Below are positions 63,791-64,000 of a DNA stretch of 64,000 nucleotides, in pieces (the stretch's first letter is position 1; each line of letters opens with the position of its first letter). The translations under genes and the position numbers were made by a program. Source of the DNA: an uncultured Bacteroidales bacterium (lineage in GTDB: Bacteria > Bacteroidota > Bacteroidia > Bacteroidales > Bacteroidaceae); contig CADCBH010000013.1 of assembly GCA_902799655.1 (NCBI GenBank), positions 1 through 64,000 of the forward strand, read 5' to 3'. The notes under the pieces are model-generated. The model had not been told where the DNA came from. It ran no database searches and was given only the letters and a program-made list of their open reading frames with translations.

Positions 63791-64000
63791 TCAATAAGGA
63801 GAGATATTGTTTAACTCCTGAAGTTGACGCTCTTCTATTTGTCCGGAGAGCTGACGATAGAGGTCGGACCATGATATTGGGGTCTGAGGCTGGAAGCTGC
63901 TGCCTTGCATATAGCGGAGCAAGGCGTGATAGAACTGGCGTCCCTCGGGATAGTCGGCTGCACACTCCAAATTGCTCATGCAGACGAGGAGTTTGCCCTT
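63791..64000 (-). CDS. C-terminal end of a probable glycoside hydrolase (partial)
   Basis: The minus-strand frame runs off the window edge; only the last 69 residues are visible, ending at the TGA at 63791. GKLLVCMSNLECAADYPEGR and FYHALLRYM resemble the C-terminal sugar-binding end of large GH2-like enzymes of Bacteroidota (a KLLVC strand, then an arginine-tyrosine helix ending in LRYM). The rest (FQPQTPISWSDLYRQLSG) is less specific. Identification is tentative. Confidence 0.5.
   Translation of the reverse strand, partial: KGKLLVCMSNLECAADYPEGRQFYHALLRYMQGSSFQPQTPISWSDLYRQLSGQIEERQLQELNNISPY

Overview
The window looks like a chromosomal segment of a Bacteroidota bacterium, most likely Prevotella in the broad sense. 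Evidence read from the sequence: recurrent Bacteroidota-type -7 promoter boxes (TAnnTTTG) in front of many genes, a three-subunit fumarate reductase/succinate dehydrogenase, a PorZ-like type IX secretion protein, a GH97 enzyme, and a transporter-GH10-GH43 xylan cluster that resembles the xynD-xynA-xynB genes known from rumen Prevotella. No rRNA, tRNA, transposase, integrase or CRISPR array was recognised.

Layout. 0-4 kb: two exported proteins of unknown function separated by an unusually repeat-rich gene-free stretch. 4-8.5 kb: sufC-sufD-sufS-dus, without sufB beside it. 8.5-17 kb (minus strand): a kinase-Dcp peptidase-PAP2 operon, a peroxiredoxin, and frdC-frdA-frdB, with frdB broken. 17-24.5 kb: yraN-mnmG-apt-uvrC-dtd-two small membrane proteins-mazG-deoC (deoC broken); apt is flanked by two copies of a ParB-type parS site. 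24.5-31.9 kb: ispB, polA, an rRNA/tRNA methyltransferase, a two-domain esterase, a 340-bp gene-free stretch dense in DnaA boxes (probable oriC), and nadA. 31.9-40.6 kb (minus): leuS, a YitT-RdgB fusion, porZ, then two AT-rich probably foreign genes (cotH-like and an acyltransferase). 41-49 kb: mutS, a pfkB-flavodiiron-ychF-lgt operon, and a broken M16 peptidase. 49-55 kb: xylan operon and an acetylesterase. 55-64 kb: pgeF, a BASS symporter, a HAD phosphatase remnant, a probable small RNA, radC, fur, a GH97 enzyme, sufT-lpxH-deaD, and the 3' end of a glycoside hydrolase-like gene.

How parts fit together. The oriC candidate (30.5-30.8 kb) and the parS pair (19.5-20.1 kb) lie about 10.5 kb apart, as expected for an origin-proximal region. 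The xyn operon, the two-domain esterase, the sialate O-acetylesterase-like protein and GH97 describe an organism that deacetylates and hydrolyses plant hemicellulose. SufCDS and SufT build Fe-S clusters needed by fumarate reductase and NadA, both encoded here.

Two patterns stand out. First, four gene-free regions (about 1.37-1.67, 3.90-3.99, 22.0-22.2 and 40.9-41.0 kb) share a degenerate tandem periodicity of 22 bp although their unit sequences differ; in several of them each unit carries a small palindrome. Second, four otherwise recognisable genes (frdB, deoC, an M16 peptidase, a HAD phosphatase) each lack an internal piece, which means either real gene decay or assembly error. All family assignments are from reading the translated sequence; no database search was run.
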